From Lewinellaceae bacterium (lineage in GTDB: Bacteria; Bacteroidota; Bacteroidia; Chitinophagales; Saprospiraceae), in contig JACJXZ010000002.1 of the NCBI GenBank assembly GCA_020636375.1, positions 124,001 through 188,000 of the forward strand: a stretch of 64,000 nt of DNA, given 5' to 3'. The notes under the pieces are model-generated. The model was not told where the DNA came from and ran no database searches. It worked only from the letters and a program-made list of their open reading frames with translations. Position numbers and translations under genes: made by a program. The stretch's first letter is position 1; each line of letters starts with the position of its first letter. This document shows, one piece after another, positions 54,092 through 61,322 of the stretch.

Positions 54092-55228
54092 TCAGGCCGG
54101 CTGTATCTCCCCCCTGCCGAACTTTTTCAACACTTCGATATGGGAGCCGATGGCGCCGATGAAGGTATCGTTCTCGATATAGGGCAGGTTGAACTCTTCG
54201 GCCGTTTGCTTCACGATTGGCGCGATGTGCTTATAGTGGATATGGCAGATGCGCGGGAAAAGATGGTGTTCGATCTGGAAGTTGAGCCCGCCGAAAAGGA
54301 AGTTCGCCAGCGGGTTTTTGCGGGCAAAATTGGCGGTGGTGTACATCTGGTGAGCCGCCCAGGAATTGGCCATCTTGCCCTCTTCGTCCGGCGACGGGAA
54401 GGCGGTGCCTTCTACCGTATGAGCCAGCTGGAAGACCAGAGCCAGGGTCATCCCTTCGACAAAGTGCAAAACGATAAAGCCCAGCAGGATATAGTACCAG
54501 GGCAGTTCGATCAGCGTGAAAGGCAACACCAGGAACAGGGTGTAATACAGGGCTTTGTAAAAGAACAAGCGGTACACTTCCCGGGGGGGATGCTGGCTGT
54601 TGTCGTAACCGCCGATCCTGTTCTGGAAGAACTTCTTATAGTCCTTGAGAAATACCCAGGACAGGGAGGCCAGCAAATAAAAGAAAAATACGTAGATATA
54701 CTGGAAGCGGTGGATGGGCCACAGTTCCTGATTGGGATTCAGCCGGATGATGGGTATCTGGTCGATGTCTGCATCGTGGTCGGGAATATTGGTATAAGTA
54801 TGATGGATGACGTTGTGGGTGATCATCCAGACGTAATCGTTGGCGCCTACGATGTTGAACCAGAGCCCCATGACCTTGTTCACCCGCTGGTTGCCGGATA
54901 AGGCCCCGTGGATGGCGTCATGGCCGATATTCAGGCCGATGAGCGCCGTGAAGAAACCATTGACAACGGCCAGGAGCAGGAGCACGCCCGGGCTGAAGAG
55001 GTTGCTCAACAGCAGCAGGTAACTTCCGATAAAGACCGTGAGGATAAATACCGTTTTGGCGATCATGGTGCCATTGGCGTGCTTGCCGATATTTTTGTTT
55101 TTGAAATAGGCGTCAACCCGCCTTCTAACTTCGGGATAAAAATCGGCAACTTCCTTCTTGTCAAAAGTGATCTTTGGTTGATCGTTCTGCTTGTAAGCGA
55201 TAGTTGAATTTTTCAGACTCGTTTTCAT
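54092..55228 (-). CDS. Fatty-acid desaturase (acyl-lipid/linoleoyl-CoA type)
   Basis: 378 residues from ATG 55228. The three histidine boxes of membrane desaturases are present: GHDAIHG (H103-H107), HNVIHHT (138-143) and QIEHHLFP (318-322), the last with the Gln typical of front-end (delta-5/delta-6) desaturases. Four hydrophobic helices flank them (VFILTVFIGSYLLLLSNLF, VLLLLAVVNGFFTALIGL, YIYVFFFYLLASLSWVFL, YYTLFLVLPFTLIELPWYY). There is no fused cytochrome b5 domain. It would put double bonds into acyl chains at the membrane using di-iron and an outside electron donor. The longer frame (to 55420) adds 64 unlike residues and is rejected; the probable promoter (-7 TATATTTG at 55505-55512) then leaves an unusually long leader of about 270 bases. 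Confidence 0.92.
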   Translation of the reverse strand: MKTSLKNSTIAYKQNDQPKITFDKKEVADFYPEVRRRVDAYFKNKNIGKHANGTMIAKTVFILTVFIGSYLLLLSNLFSPGVLLLLAVVNGFFTALIGLNIGHDAIHGALSGNQRVNKVMGLWFNIVGANDYVWMITHNVIHHTYTNIPDHDADIDQIPIIRLNPNQELWPIHRFQYIYVFFFYLLASLSWVFLKDYKKFFQNRIGGYDNSQHPPREVYRLFFYKALYYTLFLVLPFTLIELPWYYILLGFIVLHFVEGMTLALVFQLAHTVEGTAFPSPDEEGKMANSWAAHQMYTTANFARKNPLANFLFGGLNFQIEHHLFPRICHIHYKHIAPIVKQTAEEFNLPYIENDTFIGAIGSHIEVLKKFGRGEIQPA

Positions 55229-55504
55229 GTTAAATTTTACTACTTGTGTTGCCGTTGCAGCACTCCGGCTCCGGGCCGGAAACGGCGGAGTTTGATGAAA
55301 TAACAAAACCTGTTTTTCATTAATGGGATCGAGGCTTTTTGCGACTGTTTCTTTTTGAAGAGATGGGCGTTTAACAGCAGTTCTTCGAAAAAACGGCCCT
55401 TCCCTTCGGGAATGGGTCAATGTTCAATGAACGCGTATTCTTAAGTAGCTGGGAATGAATTACTTAGAGGTAATCAGCACTATTTGTTTTTCTCGTGAAA
55501 AGAC
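55229..55504 (-). other. Long leader upstream of the desaturase gene
   Basis: About 275 bases lie between TATATTTG (55505-55512, minus strand) and the desaturase ATG. They are weakly open in the same frame but have no family similarity. A long untranslated leader could allow temperature or translational control. No well-known riboswitch pattern is seen. Confidence 0.4.
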
Positions 55505-55551
55505 CAAATATAAAGAAATAATGCTGAAGTGTATTACCCGGTGCCTTTTTT

Positions 55552-56244
55552 TTACTGCCGCCTGGCACGTTTCAGGGCTTCCCGGTGGTTGATCAACATC
55601 CAGTTTCCGCCCACGTCCAGATAGGCGCCCTGCGGGAAAACGGAGAGGAAGTGCCGTTCGAAGAAAAACTGTGTCGCCCTCAGGTCACGGGGGTTGTCTG
55701 CCAGCCGGTTGTAGAGGAGGAGCCCGCCGGGGGCCAGGGCATCCTTCAGGGCTTCGAGGAATTCGGGGCTTTCAAACTGGCGGGGCACCACATCGTCCAG
55801 GAAGATGTCCATGCAGATCATGCCGTATTGCTCCTCATTCTGCAACAGGAAGCTGTAGGCGTCGGCACAGATCGTAGCGATCGGGGAAGAGAGCTGGCCC
55901 AACCCGTACCGCCCGGCGAGATAGACCACCGACTCGTCCAGTTCCACCGCCGTGTACCGGTACCGCCGGCCGAACTTTTTTTCCAGGATGAGCGGTATGC
56001 TTCCCAACCCCAGCCCCAGTACCAGCACGTCTTCTCCCGGCACCTCGTCCAGTTGGATGTGCTCAAATGCCCAGAGGAAATTGGTGTAGAGGTCTTCGTA
56101 GGAATATACCGCGTTGGCCGTGCAGAGCTGGTACCGGCCATTCTTCAGGCTGACGTACAGGTGAGGGTTGGCCTCGCTCGGCGCGCTTTCGATGTGCCAT
56201 TCGAACAGGTAACTCAGCAGGCTTTTCCAGAACGGAGGTTTCAA
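55552..56244 (-). CDS. Spermidine synthase-like methyltransferase-fold protein
   Basis: 230 residues. The Rossmann motif I is VLVLGLGLGSIPLILEKK, motif II YTAVELDESVVYLA, then TICADAYSFLLQNEEQYG and MICMDIFLDDVVPRQF, followed by LKDALAPGGLLLYNRLAD. The order resembles the spermidine synthase/SpeE group, but the protein is shorter than true SpeE (280-310) and the polyamine-site Asp motif is replaced by DIFLDD. It may be a SAM-binding protein of different function. It is transcribed alone; the 10-bp tandem repeat lies upstream. Confidence 0.75.
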   Translation of the reverse strand: MKPPFWKSLLSYLFEWHIESAPSEANPHLYVSLKNGRYQLCTANAVYSYEDLYTNFLWAFEHIQLDEVPGEDVLVLGLGLGSIPLILEKKFGRRYRYTAVELDESVVYLAGRYGLGQLSSPIATICADAYSFLLQNEEQYGMICMDIFLDDVVPRQFESPEFLEALKDALAPGGLLLYNRLADNPRDLRATQFFFERHFLSVFPQGAYLDVGGNWMLINHREALKRARRQ

Positions 56245-56559
56245 AAGCGAAAGTTATTTATTGAAAATACTGGGAGGCAAAAGTTGGAAGCAGGAAATAC
56301 TTTGACATAAGTATAATAGACTGCCCGTCTCTTCCGAGCCGGGTAAAAATTAGTGAATGACTGAATGAGTGAATGACTGAATACCAGGGCTTCAGTGCTC
56401 GTTTCCATGTATTTCCATCCATTTCTATAGTATTTCCACGTATTTCCATGTATTTCCACGTATTTCCATGTATTTCCATGTATTTCCACGTATTTCCACG
56501 TATTTCCATGTATTTCCACGTATTTCCATCCATTTCCATCCATTTCCATCCATTTCTCC
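56245..56559. other. Spacer made mostly of tandem repeats
   Basis: Between the methyltransferase-like gene and the GlmU-like stop there is no gene. It contains a TGAATGACTGAATGAGTGAA short tandem (56354-56383) and the decamer array described separately. Confidence 0.7.
56401..56555. repeat. 10-bp tandem repeat (about 15 units)
   Basis: Units TATTTCCACG and TATTTCCATG alternate irregularly, ending in three CATTTCCATC units. Frames through it look like a repeated MEIHGNTWKY protein but have no start signal or family; they are treated as an artefact of the 10-bp period. The array begins directly after the stop of the GlmU-like gene (minus strand). Confidence 0.9.
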
Positions 56560-57768
56560 TCACTCCCGCTCCCACCGCCGGAACCTGGCGGTATCCTCAA
56601 AAACCCGGAGCAGGATGAGGCGTTCCTGGACGTCAAAATCGACGCCGCGGCGGGCCATGACGCGTTCCGCCGTTTCGAAGGCCTTGTCGGTCCGGTAAGT
56701 TTGGAAGCCCTGCTTGCCGCCCCAGGAGAAGGAGGGGATAAAGTTGCGGGGAAACCCCTCGCCGAACACATTGGAAGACACCCCGATAACCGTACCGGTA
56801 TTGAACATGGTGTTGATCCCGGATTTGGAATGGTCGCCCATGATGAGGCCGCAGAATTGCTGGCCCGTATCGACGAAGCTCTCGGTGGGATAGTTCCACA
56901 GCTTCACCTTCTCGTAGTTGTTCTTCAGGTTGGAGGTGTTGGCGTCGGCGCCGATGTTGCACCACTCTCCGATCACTGAATTGCCGAGATACCCTTCGTG
57001 AGCTTTGTTGGAGTAGCCCAGGATCACGCAGTTGTTGAGCTCCCCGCTCACTTTGGAGTGTGGGCCGACGGTCGTGCCTCCGTAAATTTTGGCGCCCATT
57101 TTCACGGTCGCGTGTTCACACAGCGCAAACGGGCCGCGGATGTGGCTGCCCTCCATCACCTCCGTCCCCTTGCCAAGATAGATGGGGCCGTAAGTCGTAT
57201 TCAGGGTCGCGCACTCCACCTGAGCACCTGGTTCCAGAAAAACCTGGCCGGCCGGCCCCAGGATCTGGTTGGTGCCGCTAACCGGCTGGGATTGCCGCCC
57301 TTTGGTCAGCAGCTCAAAGTCTTCGGCGATCGCCTGCGCGTTGTGCATGAAAATATCCCAGAGGTTGTCGATCTTGATGTAGGGGGTGTCCTCCAGGTCG
57401 TAGCCCCGAAGTTCGCCGATGTCTTCATCCCGGATGAGGTTCTCGATCTGTTCTTCATCCAGCTTGGCGGCGATGAGTTCTTCTCCCCGAAGGAAAGCCT
57501 CGTTGAAATCCATCTGCTGGATGAGGCGCACCAACTGGGGCGAGGGCAGCACCGAGCCGTTGATGATGTAATTGACCTTGCTGTGGTCGATGGGATATTT
57601 CTCGGCAAGGTAATCCTGCGTAATGTAAGAAACCTTACCCTGAAGGTAGCGCTGCCACTTTTCCCGGATCGTGAGGATGCCCAGCCGGATCTCGCAGGCA
57701 GGGCGGATAAAGGTGAGCGGCAGCAGCCGGTCTCTGACCTCGTTGTCAAAGAGGATGATTCTAACCAT
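56560..57768 (-). CDS. GlmU-like sugar-nucleotidyltransferase/acyltransferase
   Basis: 402 residues of the Bacteroidota GlmU-like family (putative UDP-GlcNAc diphosphorylase plus left-handed beta-helix acyltransferase). The N-terminal part has RIILFDNEVRDRLLPLTFI and RPACEIRLGILTIREKWQ; this replaces the usual LAAGxGTRM loop of true GlmU, so the nucleotidyltransfer activity is uncertain. The C-terminal half is a left-handed beta-helix of hexapeptide repeats (IYLGKGTEVMEGSHIRGPF, VKMGAKIYGGTTVGPHSK, NCVILGYSNKAHEGYLG, NIGADANTSNLKNNYEKV, then LIMGDHSKSGINTMFNTG). A -7 element TATATTTG lies at 57853-57860. Probably takes part in cell-envelope sugar synthesis. Confidence 0.88.
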   Translation of the reverse strand: MVRIILFDNEVRDRLLPLTFIRPACEIRLGILTIREKWQRYLQGKVSYITQDYLAEKYPIDHSKVNYIINGSVLPSPQLVRLIQQMDFNEAFLRGEELIAAKLDEEQIENLIRDEDIGELRGYDLEDTPYIKIDNLWDIFMHNAQAIAEDFELLTKGRQSQPVSGTNQILGPAGQVFLEPGAQVECATLNTTYGPIYLGKGTEVMEGSHIRGPFALCEHATVKMGAKIYGGTTVGPHSKVSGELNNCVILGYSNKAHEGYLGNSVIGEWCNIGADANTSNLKNNYEKVKLWNYPTESFVDTGQQFCGLIMGDHSKSGINTMFNTGTVIGVSSNVFGEGFPRNFIPSFSWGGKQGFQTYRTDKAFETAERVMARRGVDFDVQERLILLRVFEDTARFRRWERE

Positions 57769-57918
57769 AGGTGCCGATGATTAGGGCACTGTCTCCCCGG
57801 CAGGTCGCCCTGCCGGGAAAACAGGCTTTGTTCGTTCTGTTTGCTCTGGCCCTCAAATATAAGCGCATTGAATCAGCCTTAATAGAGTCCGGCCGCATAA
57901 GTTATGCGCAACGCACAA

Positions 57919-57956
57919 TAAAAAAGCCCCGATCGCAAGGAAAGGGGCTCTTTTTC
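57919..57956 (-). terminator. Bidirectional-looking intrinsic terminator after rpmE2
   Basis: AAAAAAGCCCC (57919 onward) and GGGGCTCTTTTT about 13 bases later form an A-stem-T hairpin. On the minus strand it reads GGGGCTTTTTTATT and ends the ribosomal protein L31 gene that finishes at 57975. Confidence 0.7.
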
Positions 57957-57974
57957 TCTGTTCCCGTCCAAGGG

Positions 57975-58250
57975 CTAGGATTCGGTATCCTTCTTGGCAA
58001 AGCGGGTCTTGGCAAATTTCTTGTTGAACTTGTCGATACGGCCGGCCGTGTCGACAAATTTCATCTTTCCTGTGAAGAAAGGATGGGAATAGCTGGAAAT
58101 CTCAAGCTTCACCAGCGGGTATTCTTTGCCATCTTCCCAGGTGATGGTATCTTTGGTCGGCGCACAGGAGCGCGTCACAAAAGAATCGCCCGAAGAAAAA
58201 TCCTTGAATACGACCATCCTGTAATTATTGGGATGAATATCTTTTTTCAT
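57975..58250 (-). CDS. rpmE2: 50S ribosomal protein L31, type B
   Basis: 91 residues from ATG 58250: MKKDIHPNNYRMVVFKDFSS, then GDSFVTRSCAPTKDTITWED, YPLVKLEISSYSHPFFTGK and VDTAGRIDKFNKKF. The HPNNY/HPFFTGK pattern and the lack of the four zinc cysteines define the C-minus (type B) form. A -7 promoter element (TATATTTG, 58284-58291) lies upstream and overlaps the earlier in-frame ATG (58286), so that start cannot be used. It is a protein of the large ribosomal subunit and is followed by the terminator at 57919-57956. Confidence 0.96.
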   Translation of the reverse strand: MKKDIHPNNYRMVVFKDFSSGDSFVTRSCAPTKDTITWEDGKEYPLVKLEISSYSHPFFTGKMKFVDTAGRIDKFNKKFAKTRFAKKDTES

Positions 58251-58283
58251 GGCTCTCTGCTTTACTTCTTCTGAATAAGGGTG

Positions 58284-58291
58284 CAAATATA
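58284..58291 (-). promoter_or_regulatory. Promoter -7 element of rpmE2
   Basis: TATATTTG on the minus strand, 33 bases upstream of ATG 58250. It decides between the two possible start codons of the L31 gene. Confidence 0.5.
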
Positions 58292-58353
58292 CGGTTTTCC
58301 TTCCATTCCGGAAAGCTGTCGCCGTGTTTTATAGAAAAAATGTTGCTGACCCC

Positions 58354-58872
58354 TCACACCTCATCAAAAGGCCGGGCAAACCGGACCGTGCCCTTAACGC
58401 CGTCCAGCGCCCCGTGGCAGAGCTCGAGGGCCATGAACGCCGCCTCCGGCACCGGGAACGGGCAGCGGATGCCCCACTTCTTCGCCGGGCGGAAACCAAA
58501 CCGGGGATAGAACCACTCATGGCCCAACACGATAACCGCACCGTACCCGAGCTGCCGCGCCCGCCGCAGGCCTTCTTCCACAAGCATGCTGCCGATGCCG
58601 CGCCCCTGCCACTGCGGCAAAACAGCCATGGGGGCCAGCGTTATCGCCCGGTGCACCGCCTCCTTGCCGATGATCTCCACCGGAGAAAACAAAACGTGCC
58701 CGACCACCTCGCCGCCGGCCTCCGCCACCAGCGACAGCCCTGCGATATAATCCGGCATGGCCCGCAGCGCTTCTACCAGCCGCCCTTCGTTCTTCTGCCC
58801 GAACGCCTCGTCGTTGACCTGCCGGATGGCGCCGTAATCGCGGGGATCCTCCGCCCTGATCGTTACTTTCAT
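58354..58872 (-). CDS. GNAT family N-acetyltransferase
   Basis: 172 residues. The acetyl-CoA-binding motif is APMAVLPQWQGRGIGSMLVE (Q/R-x-x-G-x-G/A), preceded by the strand VVGHVLFSPVEI and followed by LGYGAVIVLGHEWFYPRFGF, the pattern of the YhbS-like group. It would transfer an acetyl group from acetyl-CoA to an amine; the substrate cannot be told. It is divergent from the Nudix gene, with a 108-bp shared upstream region. Confidence 0.9.
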   Translation of the reverse strand: MKVTIRAEDPRDYGAIRQVNDEAFGQKNEGRLVEALRAMPDYIAGLSLVAEAGGEVVGHVLFSPVEIIGKEAVHRAITLAPMAVLPQWQGRGIGSMLVEEGLRRARQLGYGAVIVLGHEWFYPRFGFRPAKKWGIRCPFPVPEAAFMALELCHGALDGVKGTVRFARPFDEV

Positions 58873-58980
58873 AGTGGATATCTTCTATAGCTAATTTTTC
58901 TGCTTTCCTTCAAAAGAAGAAATTTTTTCAGAACTTACCCTTCTGATAAACCGTTTTTCCCGAAAAAATCCAACCCTGAG

Positions 58981-59478
58981 ATGGAAGTCCACCCCGGCAT
59001 CAAACGCACAGCAGCCATGGTCGTCCTGCGCCACGGCGAAGAATTCCTCCTGCTCAAACGCAATAAAGAACCCAACGCGGGCCGCTACGTGCCGATCGGC
59101 GGCAAACTGGAACCCTACGAACGGCCCATCGACGCCGCCATCCGCGAAACCTACGAAGAGGCAGGCCTGCGCGTCGGCAAAGCCCAGCTGCAATACGCCG
59201 GCGTGCTGGCGGAAAGTTCTCCCACCAACTACAACTGGCTCTGCTTCATTTACGTGGTGGACATCAGCCGCATCCCGCCTCCGCCTTGCGACGAAGGCAG
59301 CCTCGAATGGATACCTTTCCACGACATTCCCGGCATTCCCACCCCACCAACCGACTGGCAAATCTACCAGTACCTCCTGCAAGGGCAGCCCTTCGCCCTG
59401 GACGCAGTGTATGATGAAAACCTGACGATGCTGGAAATGAGGGAGGAGATCAGCGGGGAGGTGGTTTGGGGAGCGTGA
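58981..59478 (+). CDS. Nudix hydrolase (MutT-like)
   Basis: 165 residues. The Nudix box is complete: GGKLEPYERPIDAAIRETYE followed by EAGL (GX5EX7REUXEEXGU), about residues 40-63, with KRTAAMVVLRHGEEFLLLKR before it and the EWIPFHDIPGIP loop after it. The family hydrolyses nucleoside diphosphates linked to another moiety, with Mg bound by the box; 8-oxo-dGTP-type cleaning is the best guess. Single gene, no operon partner. Confidence 0.92.
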   Translation: MEVHPGIKRTAAMVVLRHGEEFLLLKRNKEPNAGRYVPIGGKLEPYERPIDAAIRETYEEAGLRVGKAQLQYAGVLAESSPTNYNWLCFIYVVDISRIPPPPCDEGSLEWIPFHDIPGIPTPPTDWQIYQYLLQGQPFALDAVYDENLTMLEMREEISGEVVWGA

Positions 59479-59755
59479 GGGAAGGGGGAAGGGGAAATGG
59501 GAAGTGGGTAGCTTACTGTCGATTTATGGCATATAACATTATGTCGCAGGACATCCTCCCAAAGGGGGGAGGAGTGCCTGCTGCGGCGTAGCCTTTAGCA
59601 GCCCTCCTCGACGGGGGAACCGGGCTGCCGGCCATTATGAACTAACCCCGGCCGATCCAGGATCGCCCCCCCTCTCTTTAACACCACGGAGGCACGGAGA
59701 AGAGAGGGAAAGGGAGAGAGGTGGGTTTTCCACCTCGCCCCCCGTTCCGGCCGTG

Positions 59756-59890
59756 TTATTTGCCAAAAGCAGCTTCCGCTGCCGTCATGTCGCCGTCGGC
59801 GCGCAGGGCGCAGGCTTTGCCCTGCTCGTCGAACGTCCAGGTAAAGACGGGGAAAACGGTATATGCACCGAAATTTTGGATCACAGCAAC
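59756..59890 (-). pseudogene. Possible C-terminal remnant of an unidentified protein
   Basis: The minus frame ends IQNFGAYTVFPVFTWTFDE, then QGKACALRADGDMTAAEAAF and a stop. The aromatic/acidic pattern resembles the end of an exported or SnoaL/NTF2-like protein. No upstream part is found before the sigma-factor gene begins. Low confidence. Confidence 0.25.
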
Positions 59891-59901
59891 TGAAAAAAAA
59901 G

Positions 59902-59909
59902 TATTTTTG
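59902..59909 (+). promoter_or_regulatory. Promoter -7 element of the ECF sigma gene
   Basis: TATTTTTG, 21 bases before ATG 59931; a TTTTG at 59874-59878 lies 23 bases upstream, slightly longer than ideal. Confidence 0.45.
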
Positions 59910-59930
59910 CTGTAATGAAGCCTGAACCCA

Positions 59931-60497
59931 ATGCCAAACAAAGAGCAGGACCGGAACGCCGAGCTGATCAGCGGCCTGAAAGCGGGCCATGAAGATGCTT
60001 TTGCCAAACTGTACGATGCTTATTCCAACCTGCTCTTCGGGGTCATCCTCCGCATCGTCGGGCAGCGGGAAGAGGCGGAGAACCTGCTCCAGGACTGCTT
60101 CGTGAAAATATGGGAACACCTGGACAGCTACGACCCGAGCCGGGGCAGGCTGGCCACCTGGCTGATCAACATCGCCCGCAATACGGCCATCGATTTTACG
60201 CGCTCGAAATATTATTCCCAGAAGCGCAAAAACCAAAGGCTGGAAAATTTCGTAGTTTCGGGAACGGAGCCTCTTTCCATCCGGCTGCCCATAGAAACCC
60301 TGGGGCTTCGGCAGGCAGTGGAAAAGCTCACTCCCGTTTGCCGGCAGGTCATCGAATGGATGTACTTCGACGGATACACGCAGCAGGAAATAGCTGACAA
60401 TTTCGGTTTCCCCCTGGGCACCGTAAAATCACACACCCGAAAGGCCATGAAGGAACTCAGGGCCCTGTTTATGGAAAAAAAGGAAATATCCGATTAG
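59931..60497 (+). CDS. ECF-type RNA polymerase sigma factor
   Basis: 188 residues. Region 2: FAKLYDAYSNLLFGVILRIV, EAENLLQDCFVKIWEHLDSY, and LATWLINIARNTAIDFTRSK. Region 4: VCRQVIEWMYFDGYTQQEIA, then FGFPLGTVKSHTRKAMKELR with the helix-turn-helix. No region 3, as expected. Its stop touches the start of the next gene, a cupin-domain anti-sigma candidate, so the two form a sigma/anti-sigma pair. Targets and signal are unknown; the pairing with a cupin recalls ChrR-type oxidative sensing. Confidence 0.94.
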   Translation: MPNKEQDRNAELISGLKAGHEDAFAKLYDAYSNLLFGVILRIVGQREEAENLLQDCFVKIWEHLDSYDPSRGRLATWLINIARNTAIDFTRSKYYSQKRKNQRLENFVVSGTEPLSIRLPIETLGLRQAVEKLTPVCRQVIEWMYFDGYTQQEIADNFGFPLGTVKSHTRKAMKELRALFMEKKEISD

Positions 60498-61103
60498 ATG
60501 AGGGATAAGAAGCACGATATCACGCCGGAACAAATCCGGGAATGGCTCTCCGAAGGCCCCGATGGCCCGCCCCCGGGCGAAGAGGTGGAACAGGCAGAAG
60601 AAGCCCTGCTCCGTTTTGCCGAGAGCCACGCCGCCCCTCCTCCGGCGCCGCTCCGGGAAAAAATCCTCGATAAGCTCAGAACGCTCAACGAACAGAAAAA
60701 CCAGCGGCATCGACTTCAGCCCGGCAACCTGCCTTTGCTCGATGCGTTATCCAACTGGCTCGACTGGAAAGAAGTGGCCGAAGGCATCGCCCCGCCCGAA
60801 GATTACGAGAACATCTACCTGCACACACTCGAATCCAACGAAAAGCGGGAACTGTTCGTCGCCTGGGTCAAAGAATTCGTCCCCGAAGAAGTCCACCACG
60901 ACCTGCTGGAGAGCTTCCTCATCCTGGAAGGATCCTGCGAGTGCTTCATCACCGGCGCGGACGGCCATACCCGCACCGTCCGCCTCGGCCCGGGCGATTA
61001 CATCGCCATGGAAACCGGCGAAACGCACGACATCCGGATCACTTCCCCGACGCCGGCCAAGGCGATACTGCAGTGGGTGAAGATTGGGGGGGGAGGGGAA
61101 TAG
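60498..61103 (+). CDS. Cupin-domain anti-sigma factor candidate
   Basis: 201 residues. The N-terminal about 85 residues are helical with an acidic PPPGEEVEQAEEALLRFAES and would contact the sigma factor; there is no zinc H-x3-C-x2-C motif of the ChrR/RsrA type. The C-terminal half is a cupin: VHHDLLESFLILEGSCECFI, then LGPGDYIAMETGETHDIRI, with His/Glu residues in the usual metal-site positions. The translational contact with the sigma gene (TAG then ATG) supports partnership. No membrane segment, so it is cytoplasmic. Confidence 0.8.
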   Translation: MRDKKHDITPEQIREWLSEGPDGPPPGEEVEQAEEALLRFAESHAAPPPAPLREKILDKLRTLNEQKNQRHRLQPGNLPLLDALSNWLDWKEVAEGIAPPEDYENIYLHTLESNEKRELFVAWVKEFVPEEVHHDLLESFLILEGSCECFITGADGHTRTVRLGPGDYIAMETGETHDIRITSPTPAKAILQWVKIGGGGE

Positions 61104-61110
61104 GTGTGCT

Positions 61111-61235
61111 GGCTACCATTCTAAAGTTGGACAGCCCGGGAAGCTTTCGTACACCGCACACAACCCAAGGCTGCGGTTGACCCCGTACACCGTACACAAC
61201 CCCGGCAACTTCTGTCCAACTTTAGACGGATCCCC
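61111..61235. repeat. Family-A inverted-repeat element, copy 5
   Basis: Starts GGCTACCATTCTAAAG and ends CTTTAGACGGATCCCC. The interior is a GTACACCGCACACAACC-type duplication also seen around 46215-46270, showing that different cores ride between the same ends. Confidence 0.7.
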
Positions 61236-61322
61236 GGTGTGCTATTTATACCAAAATGCATCCGTTGTCCAAAACCAATACAAATGAGCGCCATCTTTAT
61301 TTCTTGTAGATGAAAAGTAGCC

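Larger units (their letters stand above)
59479..59930. other. Spacer before the sigma-factor gene
   Basis: It contains a GGGAAGGGGGAAGGGG tract, a GCAGCCCTCC inverted pair around 59548-59606, a CACGGAGGCACGGAG repeat, and on the minus strand a possible gene tail at 59756-59890. A promoter -7 element TATTTTTG (59902-59909) with TTTTG 23 bases upstream precedes the sigma-factor ATG. Confidence 0.5.

Noticed and set aside
56401..56555. CRISPR array
   Set aside because: The period is 10 bp without distinct spacers and no cas genes are near.
56258..56771. Repeat protein of MEIHGNTWKY units
   Set aside because: It is only the translation of the 10-bp tandem repeat, fused by chance to neighbouring frames.
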